Source of the DNA: Adiantum capillus-veneris
Taxonomy: Eukaryota > Streptophyta > Polypodiopsida > Polypodiales > Pteridaceae
DNA length: 64,000 nt
Assembly: GCA_014529385.2 (NCBI GenBank)
Contig: CM043953.1
Location: forward strand, 110,552,549-110,616,548
Reading direction: 5' to 3'
Position 1 is the stretch's first letter; every line of letters begins with the position of its first letter. Of this stretch, positions 19,491 to 30,909 are shown one piece after another. Both the position numbers and the translations under genes were made by a program. The notes under the pieces are model-generated. The model saw nothing but the letters and a program-made list of their open reading frames with translations. It was not told the origin of the DNA and did no database searches.

Positions 19491-22076
19491 TGATAGCCGT
19501 TTTTCGGCTCTCCGTAATTGCCATAGTGAGTTAACCCACCCTCCCAAAATCATCCAAACACTGTGGCTATCTCTACCATTTCACTGTATATAGGTGTGTG
19601 TGAGTTAGGGAACTTTTCCCATATCTTCTTAAAAACCCTCAGCTACCTAGTCATTGGGCTAGTTGAGCCAAAAAAATAATTAAAATATAAAAAATATAAG
19701 TATATTATGGCCCATTTGTGTGTAAATATTTCATTGTATATAGGGCCTAAATAAAAGAATTTTTCATAATTATTTTGGTATTTATTTAAATATTTCTACC
19801 TATGGTGTGTTATTTATGCTATGTACATTGACTCACCATTACCATATTTTTTCTTACCATTTTGCATACTCTTTATTCCATATAAAAATAATTTCATGCA
19901 AGCTTCTCTTATTTTTGGTGTAACTCCATCCCAACAAAAATCCAAAAAAACTAGTTTTACTTATGTGTATATTTTTTCACTATTGTGATTTTTCCTTCCT
20001 ACATCTATTCTCTTTTACTCTCATAAATTAGAACACCAAAAATATTCATCTTTTTATGGTAGACTTATAATGAGAGAGATTTATTTTGACCCCTTTATAT
20101 TTTTTCCACCTATATTATTTATATTTGACATGTACATATTTTTTTAGACCCCTAAATATTTGATTTTCTTAGTTGTACTATTCACTTATATCATGATCTC
20201 AACAATATCTTCAATTATAGACCTACCAAATAAGGTCAAGGGTATGTGGCATGCATGCATGCACCATGGGGAGCTCACTCTTGGAGGTATTCAAAAGAAT
20301 CATCCAAAGAAGGACCTCACAAGGACCTTGTGCAGTGGAAAAAACAGTCGGTTTTGCTGAATTTTTAAAGATCACATGCTCCCCGAATTTGGAAAGGTGA
20401 TACAAGAAAAAGTTGTAGCTCGTGAGCTGAACTTTCACCTCAAATTTTTTCATATTTTTTTGAGCTACGAGCTGTGAGCTATGATTTTATTGGTGGACCC
20501 CAGTTTGCCCATGATATGTAACCACACTCCCTCTTGCACTTTATCATTTTCCTCTTTCACACACACTCCTCCCACTCCCAAACCTGCAACTCACGTGTCC
20601 TAATTCACCCTCTTCACCATTGCCACATCTCTCACACCTCCATAGCCTTCATCCTCCATTTCTACACCCTATGTGTCCCCCTTTCTCTCTACATATATGT
20701 CCATATTACCATACTCTCTTCAACTTTGTAAAGAACTTCAAAAAAATCAGCAAAAATCCAAAGATAACCTCTGCAAATGAAGGCTTTTATCATGAATTTT
20801 CCAAGGTTTGAAATAACATAGCTTCATCGACACGCGCTGCTTCGCCATGCTGACTGCTTCTTCTACCGGTGTTGTAAAGAGGTGAATGTCAACTTCTTCA
20901 AGCTTCAACCTCTCTTTACAAGCTCATCCCTTCTCTAACTTTTCTCATCATATATCTCACCATTTGGTGAATGATTTTGTAAATATTTTTTAGTGATAAT
21001 TACTAACTACTAACCACTAACCTTATTGTAAAATGCACCCTCTACTAGAGTAGCCACTCCCAAATTATTCACTCAATCCTCTCTCCTTTCATCCTCAATA
21101 ATTCTCTTCCCTTGAGCCCACATCCATGTGACTCAAAGGACAAGAGAGACCCACCCTCATTAAAAAAAATAAAAATATGCATAATCTTTTATTCCTTCAA
21201 ATAAACTTGATTAGGCCTAATCCTAATCGGGGCTTCTAAAACCTATAAATAGAGCCCTTCTCTCCCTTGTAAATCATCAGATGATCACACTACACCACAC
21301 CATTCTCAACACATAACACACCACTCTTCAAGCCTAGTTGTGTAGAGTGTGTGCATTGTGAGTGCTCTATTCCATCACTACACATAGGTGCATGGAGAAG
21401 CTTGAAGTTAGTTATGCCATCTAGTGGAGTGGAGTGATACTATACTCTGCAATCACACTTGTAGCCTACTCTTGTCCATAAATAAGATTCATAGTTTTGG
21501 GTGCAATTGTATGCTGCAACTACGACTCTTCTCTCCAAATTGACTTGATAAGTTGGCTCATCAGGTGGTTGAAGGTATATTGTCCTTGAAGTTTGTTGTG
21601 CCATTTCATGCTTGGTGGTTTGAGGGCTTGTTGAATTGTTTGCCTAAAAGGTCAATTGTAAGAGGGTGCTCGGTGAGAGGGCTCCCGTGACCCTAAGACA
21701 ATTTGTGTATTGGCAACAATGTCAAGTTTTGTGTTGTCTCTCTATTTCTCATCAAGCTTTGTGTGCATCTAGTCTTTAAGGCTAAGACTGAGTTGCTCAA
21801 GTTGATTTGTGCTCTTTACCTCTCTCTGGCGTGGTGAATGTTTGTGTTTGGTGTGTGTGGCTATCTTGCATTCCCCTCTCTTTGTGCGTTTGAGTACAAG
21901 GAGATATCACGTGCGTCCTAGTTCACATCTACAACTAGGTGGTGCCCCTTTTCTTGTTTGGTTTCTGGCTGTGGGTTGTTGTTGTCTCTGATTGTGCTTG
22001 CCCCAATTGAGCAGCACGGGAGCCTCAAAGGGTGTTTAGAGGCCGCTCTTCTTGTTGCCCGCCCCGGACCACCTCA
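19491..22076. mobile_element. Solo LTR-C (2.6 kb) inside LTR-D
   Basis: The LTR-D copy at 50-55 kb lacks this block, which defines the insertion exactly. It begins TGATAGCC and ends CCACCTCA, flanked by GTAG on both sides (19,487-19,490 and 22,077-22,080). It has TG...CA ends and a plant-type promoter stretch ACCTATAAATAGAG at ~21,240 followed by a leader-like pyrimidine-rich part, so the LTR reads on the plus strand. No internal protein domain is recognised, and no partner LTR lies in the window. Family unknown. Confidence 0.7.
21238..21255 (+). promoter_or_regulatory. LTR-C TATA box
   Basis: CTATAAATAGAGCC is a near-consensus plant TATA box about 830 bp before the LTR end, followed by ACAC/CACA-rich leader sequence. 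Confidence 0.5.
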
Positions 22077-22260
22077 GTAGGAAAGAATGGTTGATGGATA
22101 TACTGTTTGAAATAGAAAAGAATGTCTGCTAGGGAAAATTTAGCTCGGCATGTTCATTCTATTTTCAATGTTGAACTAGTCCTGATCCCCCTACTGATCA
22201 AACAGGGGGCGGCTCGCGACGATTTTGCAGTAGCTAGAGTTACTAGCTTAGGGCCTTTAC

Positions 22261-22351
22261 CCACGACTTGCTTTCTATGCGGTAGGAACCCACGTCTTGA
22301 TTTCTATGCGGTGGGAATGTCCATGTCGTGCTTTCTATGCGGTGGACATAC
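22261..22351. repeat. 30-bp minisatellite in LTR-D copy 1 (three units)
   Basis: Units share the core CTTTCTATGCGGT(A/G)GGA preceded by an ACGAC/ACGTC word. The inverted LTR-D copy has four units at ~50,680-50,785. Confidence 0.8.
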
Positions 22352-23189
22352 CTAGTTGTATGGGCAGCTAGGCGACAGAGGGAGGAGTAAACTCTCGCTG
22401 GAGGGGGGATGTTGTACCTCCAAAACATTGGAATTTTAATAAATAAGTTTGAGTAGAATTTTTACTAGAGTACTGTCTTGGTGCCGCTTTGCAACACTGA
22501 TTGAAGGGCTGTCTTAACGAATCTTGTGAATCGGAATCTAATCAAGGAACTTTTATGTTGAACAACCATTGTGGTAGTAATTAGGACACACAAGGAAGTG
22601 TGAGTGTGGGGGTGGAAAGTGGGGGCTTGGATCAGGTTGCCAATGCCTATGAGAAGGGTGGTCCCGATTGGTCGGGAACTCTCTGTCCCCATAGTATTTA
22701 AATCGACACTAGTATTACTCATTGCCCCTAGAGCGACGAAGTCTCAAGTGTATGTGCCTCTAAAACATGGTAAAAACGGCACTCAGGATTTCTCCCCTCT
22801 TGGAAGGTGGGTCTTAGGATCGCTAGATAGGTTAAGTACGCTTTCCCTGCGAGGTGGAGCTAGATCTCATTACTAGTAGGCTCGAACTCGAATCACTTTG
22901 TGATGAGAGGTCGTCCGCTAGTTGAACCCTGAACCATTTTGTTTGCTTCCGCTATAGATCTAGTGGCCACCACGTTCACTATCAGATCCGCCGTTTGATA
23001 CGGCGGGGTGGGGACCTCACAGTGGTGTTTGGGAGACGTCGTCTCCGCAAACTTGATCTAAGCATGCATACTACTTCATTTTTGTGCACAATAAAGAAAA
23101 AGAGAGTCTTATAAGACAAAAACTTTGTTCATTTTTAACATTTGTACATTTGCTTACTCTTAGGAAGCATTGTAAGCATTGACAAGGTT

Positions 23190-23345
23190 TAGGTTATCCT
23201 TTAATTGTATGCCTTGCATCCATCTAGCATCTTCAAAAGGATAATTCTTAAACATAAGATATTGTCAGATAGTCTTACCGCCTCTTAGTACCTTGTCTTC
23301 ATGTCGGAGAATGGACTCTGGCTGCAGCACCTCTTCTTGGTCCTT
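23190..23345 (-). pseudogene. J chromodomain relic
   Basis: PESILRHEDKVLRGGKTI followed by a KNYPFEDARWM block matches the chromodomain pattern of chromovirus integrases (ILxHrxrxlrrg...fLVKWkgyPxeeAtWe). It identifies J as a chromovirus. Confidence 0.65.
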
Positions 23346-24700
23346 GATCTCCGGTGGGTCTTCAATAGTAGGTTCTTGAGGTGGCTCTCCTTTGTAAGGC
23401 TTTAATAGGCTCACATGAAAATCATTGTGTATGAGCCAATGACTATGCAACTTGAGTTGATAGGCCATCTCATTTATTGGCCTAAGAATCTGAAAAGGAC
23501 CATAGTACCTTTTTGCTAACTTAGCATAGTACTTTTCGTGTCCTGTAGGATTTTTGCCCGTCGTGTGCCTTAATCGAGCCTTGGGAAATTTGAGTAAGAC
23601 CCAATCATTTTCTTTAAAGGCTTGGGCTCTTCTGTGCTTGTCAGCAACAGCCTTTTGCCTTTGATGTGAGATAGAGATAGCATCCTTAATCTTTTGGAAA
23701 GATTCTTCTAGGTCTCGGCTATACTCATCAGTAGTAAAGATCTTCCCATGTACCTTAAGTAGCAAGGGACCTTTTGATCTTCCCTCAATTACCTCAAAAG
23801 GTGCTTTTCCCGTGGAAGTATGTACAGTGTTATTGTAAGCATACTCCACTAAGGGTAAGTACTTCTCCCATTGGGATCTTTGATCTACTTCCAATACGTA
23901 GGGTTTTAGTAGATCGAGAATTGTTAGGTTAGCTATTTCACTTTGGCCATCTGTTTGCGGGTGATAGGCTGAAGAGAAGTTTAGCCTTGTTCCTAAATTC
24001 TCAAAGAGACCCTTCCAGAAATTACTGGTCATTCTAGGATCTCTATCGGACACTATGGACATTGGCAAGCCATGGTACTTGAAGATTTGTGAAATGAAGA
24101 GGGCTGCCATTTGATGGGCTTTGATAGTCTTTTTGACAGGTATAAAATGAGCTTGTTTACTGAACCTGTCTACTATCATCCATATTCATGTATTCCCATG
24201 GATAGACTTAGGCAATCCAAAGATAAAATCCATGGATATGCTCTCCCATGGTGAATTAGGGATTGGCAAAGGTTGAAGCAATCCAGGTTGCTTCCCTCTA
24301 TCAAACTGCGTCTTTTGGCATACCACACATTTAGAAACATACTCTTGTATGTTTGCTTTCATGGTAGGCCAATAGGAATATGTTTCAATCCCCTTCAGGG
24401 TAGACTGAATCCCTCTATGCCCTACATAAGGAGGAGCATGAGATTCATACATTACTTTCTCATGTAGTGAGCTAGTTACACATAGTCTATTGCCATAGAG
24501 AAGATAACCATCTTGTAAAGTAAATGGTTCCTCTTTCTTCCCTAGTCCAAAGGCTGAAATCACATCTCTAAAATCGGGATCAATAGCATACTCATCTATC
24601 ATAGAAGATAGATCATTGGGAGTTGCTATGGAAACCACATTCACTCTCGGTCGTCTTGAGCGTGCATCGGCTACTTGATTATGCTTGCCAGCAATGTGAG
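23345..24700 (-). pseudogene. J integrase relic
   Basis: Zinc finger (HEKVMYESH...CVVCQKTQFDRGK) at ~24,470-24,300, then the core with SPWESISMDFIFGLPKS, MIVDRFSKQAHFIP, VSDRDPRMTSNFW and AYHPQTDGQSE (24,260-23,940), then the C-terminal RYYGPFQIL block and NDFHVSLLKPY (~23,500-23,400). Gene order and wording are those of plant chromoviruses. Nearly whole apart from one or two interruptions. Confidence 0.85.
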
Positions 24701-25090
24701 AAATATGAAAATGAAATTGCAAAAGAAAGTTTGCCCACCTCATTTGTTTGTCGGAGAGCTTGGTCTGCGTCATGAATTACTTAAGACTTTGGTGATCCGT
24801 TTGCAGAATGAAACAATAAATAGTGCTTCCATGAGTCTAAGGCATGTGGAACTGCGAGGATTTCCTTTTCATATATGCCTAGAGCTTGCTCAACAGGGTC
24901 GAGCCTTCGACTTTCATAGTCTATGGCGTGCCCTTCTTGGAGCAAAACAGATCCAAGGCAATCACCACAAGCATCACATTGGACCTCAAATGGCTTTGAG
25001 AGATCCAATAGTGTAAGCATAGGTTGAGAGATAAGCTTTTCTTTAAGCTTTGCAAAAGCATTGTTCTCCTTGGCAAAATGCCACCGTCCA
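24700..25090 (-). pseudogene. J RNase H relic
   Basis: FAKLKEKLISQPML and FEVQCDACGDCLGSVLLQEG carry the start of a Gypsy RNase H (~25,070-24,940). LDPVEQALGIYEKEILAV and WKHYLLF follow, then the end block HISHIAGKHNQVADARSRR (~24,705-24,650). Confidence 0.8.
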
Positions 25091-26220
25091 CCTGGATCCC
25101 ATGCATGATATGAATCTTCTCCAAGGTTGGTACATGCCATGTTGTACCATACTTTATTCCAACCAACTGAACCCACAAATATCTCGAAATGCATCTCATG
25201 GTTAGAGCCCACTCGATCGACAACCATAAATCTCACATTATCTTCCTGATGCATTGACTGCTCTTCATTTCCCACTTCCAAGAGATCATCATTCCAAGCA
25301 TTAACAAATCCACTCCAAAATTGAAAACTCTCTTCAAAAACGCTATCACTAGCAGATTCTTCTTCTTTCACACAAGGTATACTCCACTTGAAAAGCTGGT
25401 AACATGCATACAAAGCCACACAAGACATCATAATGAAATCCTCATCATGCCAACCTGCCCCAAGACTTGCCAATTGCCAATCAGCATCTTCACAGATAAA
25501 GGGATATGGCCCATCCATACATCGAAGCATGTGAAACGCATCTATCAAATCATCATGCAAGCAAAAGATCACTTGAACCTCCTTATCTACCCCATCCTCA
25601 AGAAGTTTATACTTAACAACTGCAGGTTGCATATTGTCACGGACATCCCTTCAAGATGGCACTAGCATCAAATCCTTGCATACATAGATCTTATCCCTAT
25701 CATCTTTGTGACCCAATACCATTGCATCACAACCACTAGAGGGTTGCCCAACCCCCAGTTTTGTTAAAGCACATGGACCCAAGGTCACATCAACCATCAT
25801 AGCATCATCCTCTCTTGCATCATTTTCACTCGATGTGGAAACTCCTTGACCATAGCCCACCATCTCATCATCAATGCAAGCATCCATATCATGTTGCTGC
25901 AAAGCTCCTTCCCAAAAGATACGTTGCTCTTTGTGCAAGGATACCATATCCTTCAATGGATCTAGTGACTCTATGTCATCATCGCATACATCATCGCACC
26001 AACTCTCACAAGCATCAGATGCGTCACCATCATAGGTTGCCTCATCCTTGTCAATTTCACTCTCATCATCTTCACTTCCCATGCTAGTGCTCAAACTTTT
26101 GCATTCATCTACTACGTCCTTGCCATTTTGCACCATAGGCATGTGTACGGTCTCCAAAGTCGCTTCACATACTTTATTTGTATCAACTTTGCACACATGT
26201 GCATCCAAATCTGTCCCCAA
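25080..26220 (-). pseudogene. J unusual acidic Cys/Trp-rich region in place of RT
   Basis: Between gag and RNase H, where protease and RT are expected, sit about 380 codons of acidic protein in two readable parts. The first (~26,220-25,650) is rich in Asp/Glu with scattered Cys (CESWCDDVCDDD). The second (~25,630-25,080) has Trp/Cys blocks (WQLASLGAGWHDED) and ends SYHAWDPGGRWHF. No RT motif is seen. Similar W-D-P-G-G wording occurs, as I recall, in non-autonomous plant Gypsy copies, but I cannot name a family. Confidence 0.45.
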
Positions 26221-26950
26221 ACTGTTATCCTTGCTACATGAGCACCTCCAACTATGACTTTGTGCACATAAAGGTCATCCACACTATCCATACAACGTAT
26301 TGACAAAGGGCACTTCATGCCTGTAGCAACACACACCTTTCTGTCCTTTCGTAGCGCTACCTTCAATGCTTCACGCATGGAATTGGGCTCTTTCTCTTGC
26401 ACTTTCAACTTAAGGACCGGTCGCAACAAACTTGTGAATACATGTATTCTTTGGCTATTTGTAAATGCGGAATAAAATTCCTCTTTAGACATGGCTTCCA
26501 CATGCAATAGAGCATCTTTCCACACTCTCCAAGCATCATCAAATCTTGACCAAAAATCTGCAACAGACTCGTGCTCTTGCATAAACAAACTAGGGACATG
26601 TTTCCATGCATCTTGGTGAGGAATCACCTTTTTAAACCGCTTCAAAAAGCATATCTTAAAGCTGTCCCAATTCACTTTGTCATCCTATGACAATCCCTCA
26701 AACCATTCTCTTGCATTACCTCTAACCACTAGATTGATACCTGCAAGCTTTTGCGCCTCACGTGGAACTGCACGGCATAAACATGTCATGTCGAACTCAT
26801 ATGATGCAAGCCAATCGTCTACATCCTCAGAACCTGTGAAAATTGAAGGTTGGAATGGCACCACCATCATGAAACTCCCTTTAACATCCAAAATTTGCAT
26901 ACATCACTGCTCAAAATCCAAATTCTGGGTGCACAATAGGCAATTTTTGC
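26110..26950 (-). pseudogene. J gag (capsid) relic
   Basis: Readable blocks: FQPSIFTGSEDVDDWLASYEF and VVRGNAREWFEGL (~26,850-26,690), then WDSFKICFLKRFKKVIP and LFMQEHESVADFWSRFDDAW (~26,670-26,550). This is the standard Retrotrans_gag pattern (W-x-x-x-Y-E, A-x-x-W-F, F-x-x-R-F, V-x-x-y-x-x-x-F). It would form the virus-like particle. Confidence 0.75.
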
Positions 26951-26970
26951 TCCCCAACGGGATCGCCAAA
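26950..26970 (-). other. J primer binding site
   Basis: On the minus strand TTTGGCGATCCCGTTGGGGA follows the LTR end after TCC. It has the form TGGCGA..C.G.TGGGGA known for plant Gypsy primer sites, but I could not assign the tRNA with certainty. Confidence 0.6.
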
Positions 26971-26973
26971 GGA

Positions 26974-28234
26974 TGATGGAGCAAAAGACGTCGTGCGCAC
27001 ACTCACACACCCAGACAACTCAACACCACACAAGGAATTTACTCAAATTCCTCACCTCACTCACCACCACTCAAGAGCTCTCTAAAAAATCTACCCACAA
27101 GCTCTATTCAAACTCCAAACGCCTCGACCTACAAGCCCTTGCCTGCCGGCCGCTGACACTACAAGGTGAGTCAAGTTGATCAACACTTGAAATCACACTC
27201 GATGGTGACCAAAATATACAAGAAAAACCATCAAAAACTCAAAAACTCCAGCCACAAAATTCCTCTCTCAAACCATTGCAAAGCCTTCACCAAACTCCAC
27301 TCTGTTGGACTCTTTGGAGTAGCGCCAACCCTAATGGCACCGATACAGGGTCACACAGTCTTGCAGAAAGCCGCACCTTCTTCCCTCAATTCCTTGCACA
27401 CACACATCCATGGAAACCTCAGAACTTCCATAGACTCTCCCAAGTGCAAAATTGAAGAGAGAAAGCTCTCATCACTCCTCCACACACTCGAAAACAGGAC
27501 GCGAACGCAACGGGACTGCACTAGATCACCTGTAGGAACCCTGCTTCCTCCCACATACAAAGAGGTGAAAGTGCCAAAACTTGGCTTCAAAAATTCTCCC
27601 TCAGCTTGGACCATCACGGATCCGTGAGTGATGTGGAAATTTGAAGCCTTTTCGCACCTTTTTTTACCATTTTTTGACCTTTCTAGGCCCATTTTTGGTC
27701 ATTTTTTACCGTAGGCGGGCATTTCTCACGGGAAAAACCCCAAACGGGACTCCAAAATTCACCAAATTTTGTATGCTTGATCCTTAATACTCAAATCACT
27801 TTTCCACATCCCCACATTATATTTTTGACCACTTCTAGGGCGGTGCATGCATCACCGTAGATCAGGCGGGGTAAATAGACAGTTACTGCATGTCCCAAAC
27901 TTCTCAAGCGGGATGAGAGTAGCCACACTTGTCGCTTGCATTACTTACATTCTAGAAAGCTCAAACACATTCTATAGAGCCAAAATAGGTCACCTAGAAC
28001 CATATCCAAGGCCTCGATACCCTATTCAGGCATGTACATGTGTCCGACTGCTAGCACGCGAACCTGTCTATTCACAATGTGTACATGTTGCATCATTTTT
28101 AAAACTTGAAACCACTTTTAAAAGCTCCCAAATGCATGTATTTACATCCTTTTTTGCATATGACCACGCATATACACAATAAACCTTGAGAAACATTGTG
28201 TTTTATGCCCCTTTCTCTCCCTCACTCTCCATCA
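26974..28234 (-). repeat. LTR-J (5' LTR of J)
   Basis: 1,261 bp. On the minus strand it begins TGATGGAGAGTGAGG and ends TTTTGCTCCATCA; the 8-bp ends are perfectly inverted. The inner end abuts the primer site. No second copy is in the window. No reliable coding signal lies inside it. Confidence 0.7.
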
Positions 28235-28972
28235 AACACATGACAAACCTCAACACATTTGACTATAGATCAGTCAAAAAGAGTGGCATTAAAGAGTAAT
28301 AGGTTTTAAGTTCTACTAGGTGAAGTTTATTATGAAGTTCTTTTAAGAGTATTGTTGCGGTCTGTCCTTGGAAGAGGATGAAGAAGATGGAAAAGAGAGT
28401 GTCCTCTTTCTCGCCTTTTTCTTCTCTTGCTTTTTGTCATCCCTCTTCGAAGTATGGTGTGGAGAAGTATGCAATGGTCTTCTCCGTTTTGGAGGTGATG
28501 GAGAGCGTTTAGCCCCCCGTCTTCGTGGATCCATCTCCGTCGAGGTGGCGGGAGACTCACTTCTTTCTCGTTCCTTCGGTGGAGGCTCTTGAATTCTCCT
28601 TTGAGAAGGAGATACGTCATCAAGGAGCAAATTTATGAACCCTTCATATGGATCCTCTTCTTCTTCCCGAATCGGAGAGAGGCCTCTTTTGGAAGTCTCG
28701 CAAGGAGGCTTCCTAGGTGCTCTCTCATCATGGTGGGGAGCTTCGAGAATCCCATGAGCACGAAGCTGCCGTTGCACTTCACTTTGGAGGGATGGATTGC
28801 CCATGTCTTGTTGAAGCCTAGAAACAAGATAGTTAACAAGCATCGGGGCATCATTAGTAGCTTGCTCATTAGCAAAATCAAAGTTATCAACATTAATTTC
28901 ACTCTCTTTACTATTGTCAGCCATTCTAACAACTTTTAGGAGTAAACTTTTTAGTGTACTTTGGCACTTCAA
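28235..28972 (-). pseudogene. B gag-like N-terminal ORF
   Basis: About 210 codons, readable without interruption. The first part is acidic and helical (ESEINVDNFDFANEQ, MLVNYLVSRLQQDMG). The second is a long Arg/Ser/Pro/Lys-rich tail (SPSPPKRRRPLH, KKQEKKKARKR, then a Ser run). A basic tail of this sort can bind nucleic acid or send a protein to the nucleus. It lies about 350 bp after B's primer site, where gag should start. I do not recognise a specific family. Confidence 0.5.
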
Positions 28973-29316
28973 GCCCTAGTTGCTACTCCTCTTTACCCCT
29001 TTAGAAAAAGCATTGAAGCTACTGTACCCGTGGCTCGAATACCATTTATTGCAAGGAATAGAAGAGAGGGTCGTTCAACACCAAAACAGCACCGGCTCCT
29101 GTCAAGCTTCTAATAGCTCATTAGTGGTTAAGCCTCGTAGGACTCCACTATTAAGATCATAGCTCTCGACGGTAATGCCTCGTTAACTGCACAAAGGCAG
29201 GCGCACTGCAAGGCTGAAAAATCCCTATTGTACTTACTCACATGCAATTAATAGTACCAACCATTTATATCTAGCTTGAGGACCTCCCTTCTTGAGCAAG
29301 AAAAGAGAAACCTTAT
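28973..29316 (-). other. B leader
   Basis: Non-coding leader between primer site and gag-like ORF. Nothing else is seen in it. Confidence 0.5.
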
Positions 29317-29328
29317 GCTCTGGTACCA
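29317..29328 (-). other. B primer binding site, initiator-Met tRNA
   Basis: The minus strand reads TGGTACCAGAGC, one base from the canonical TGGTATCAGAGC of plant initiator tRNA-Met, one base after the LTR-A end. Confidence 0.85.
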
Positions 29329-29329
29329 A

Positions 29330-30909
29330 TGTAACATTTAATGGCCTAGTAACTTTTGTGTAGTAGAAAATAGCATGAACATAGTGAGCATTTCATTAGA
29401 ATAGATTCCTAATGAGAATAACAAGAGTGTTTGTGTGGAGAGAGCAAACAAAAGCATAACACCTAGTTAGATAGCATGAACAATACTTCAAGAGAGAGAT
29501 AAATTAAGCAATTGACAATAGTTGAGGACCGAATTTGTATGGAGCCGGTCCCCCCTCCAAAAGGCTTTGTATTATGGTTTCTCCCATCAAGAGAGACATT
29601 TTACAATACAATTCTTTGTGTTCCTTCAATACAAGCTAGTGCAATGAAGATGGAAACTTCAAGCACCAAGCAAACACTTATCAAACACAACACCAATTCC
29701 CTCACGGTCACAGACCCAAGACCTCACACACCTTCGAAGATGGTGAGAGCTAGCGGGGTATGAGAGTAGATTGAGAGGAAGAAGGAGTAGTCTTACGAGA
29801 AAGATATACATCTCCTCACATAATCACTCATATTAGCATAGCTTAGCTTAGTAATTAGCATGGTAGAGGAGATGAGCATCCATTGAAGCTTGGCTCTTGG
29901 TTGGATTCGCATCACAAAGCCAAGAGTTGTTGGTGTAGGCCTCCCTTCTCACAAGCTTGGAGTAGGTGGTAAGCTTTCCATTAAAGCTTGAGAAGGAGAG
30001 AGAGAGTCTTCACACATTGATAGTGTGAGTGTGTGAGTGAATAATGCCTTTGAAAAATCAGCCCCCTCTCTCTCTTGGTCGACCCCCCTTGCTAATTGCT
30101 CATCCTCACACTTCATTGGACCTCCCCAGCCCTAGCCAATGGAAATTAAGCAGCATTAGCGATAGTCTTCTGACATGTCCCCCTTTCCCCTTTTGTGAGA
30201 GCTTTAGGTAATTACTTTATTCAACCAAAATCTCATTGGACCCCTTTGCCTCTTGGCCAATATGAATCAGGCAAGCCATTGGGCTGCTAAATGCTCATTG
30301 GACCCCTTGGGAGACTGACCAATAGTCTTCTAGAGAGCTTAATTCTTATTGGTTCTTTTATTGAGTGTTTTTCAATTAATTAAACTAGATTTACTCTAGC
30401 CTAATTCTCATTGGTCCACGTCCAAGGCCATCCAATAGGAATTGAGTACACCTTTGGGCATCTAGGCTAGGGAGCTGACATGTGTCCCTCATTCCCTTTG
30501 TGTAAAGGGAGCTTGTGTGTGTGTATGTGAGTTTCTCTCTCATCTCCTACTTCTAGGGCTCGCCCCCTCCTATGTAGGGATGGTTGAAGACTTTTGAGAC
30601 ACACACCAAGCATCCAATTTCCCTAGGCTTTTGACCTTTGGACACAACCTTTGAATTTTGGAATCTTAGCATTTTGGAAGTTTTAATGGGCTGAACCCTA
30701 AGGTCTTTGGAGCCCATTGTTGCACATAGCTCTTTTGCAGATGCCCCCCCCTTTGGATCCCTATTTTCCCTCCTTTGGATCCCTATTGTGGCCGGTCTGC
30801 TAACTTAACCAATATTCTAGCTTTTTCTCCCCTAACACTTCCCCATATTAAGTGATCAATTTAACATGAGAATATCATTTAGGAGAATTAGATATTGATT
30901 ATTATGACA
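29330..30909 (-). repeat. LTR-A copy 2 (B 5' LTR, full)
   Basis: 1,580 bp, TG...CA ends, full length. The TSD CAATG follows at 30,910. It shares the antisense ORF region (plus strand 29,512-29,763, TIVEDRICMEPVPPP) with the other copies. Confidence 0.85.

Larger units (their letters stand above)
17670..23021 (+). repeat. LTR-D copy 1, 3' LTR of F, with solo LTR-C inside
   Basis: Starts TGTAAGGTC and ends GACCTCACA, imperfect inverted ends of about 9 bp. Without LTR-C it is about 2.76 kb. It contains a TATTTAAAGG TATA-like box at ~18,319, a CA microsatellite, a 56-codon ORF (19,211-19,381), a 30-bp minisatellite (22,261-22,351) and a 7-bp hairpin (CCGCCGT / ACGGCGG) at ~22,989-23,007. A second full copy, inverted and solo, lies at 50,008-55,226. 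In plant chromoviruses LTRs of this size are at the long end. Confidence 0.8.
23022..28234 (-). mobile_element. Chromovirus J (minus strand), 5' LTR to integrase
   Basis: The minus-strand reading order is 5' LTR (28,234-26,974), primer site, gag, an unusual acidic region, RNase H, integrase and chromodomain. The LTR has matching ends TGATGGAG...CTCCATCA. No RT domain is recognised between gag and RNase H, and the 3' LTR is missing where the element meets LTR-D at 23,021. J lies inside B. About half a dozen interruptions; not whole. Confidence 0.75.
15100..30909 (-). mobile_element. LTR retrotransposon B, nested in H and filled with later insertions
   Basis: Bounded by LTR-A copy 1 (15,100-16,345, the 3' LTR) and LTR-A copy 2 (29,330-30,909, the 5' LTR) and flanked by CAATG. 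The minus-strand reading order is 5' LTR, initiator-Met-type primer site, gag-like ORF, then later elements J and F/LTR-D, then the partial 3' LTR. No pol of B itself is recognised. The LTRs differ at about 20 of 370 positions in the part I compared (~5%). B is strongly rearranged and not whole. Confidence 0.75.

Noticed and set aside
22122-22355. 77-codon open frame in LTR-D (starts MSARENLARH)
   Set aside because: It runs through the 30-bp minisatellite (repeated C-F-L-C-G) and the second LTR-D copy does not support the same reading along its length.
17670-23021. LTR-D as a DNA transposon, because of its inverted ends TGTAAGGTC/GACCTCACA
   Set aside because: A polypurine tract and chromovirus integrase directly precede it, it has TG...CA ends, and the solo copy has a 5-bp target duplication. 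Short inverted ends are normal for LTRs.
23022-23060. LTR-D read on the minus strand as the 3' LTR of J
   Set aside because: LTR-J has different ends (TGATGGAG...CTCCATCA), no purine tract is seen before TGTGAGG, and LTR-D already fits as 3' LTR of F on the plus strand.
27166-27692. Open frames of 110-150 codons on both strands of LTR-J
   Set aside because: The two strands overlap each other inside a well-bounded LTR; neither resembles a protein family.
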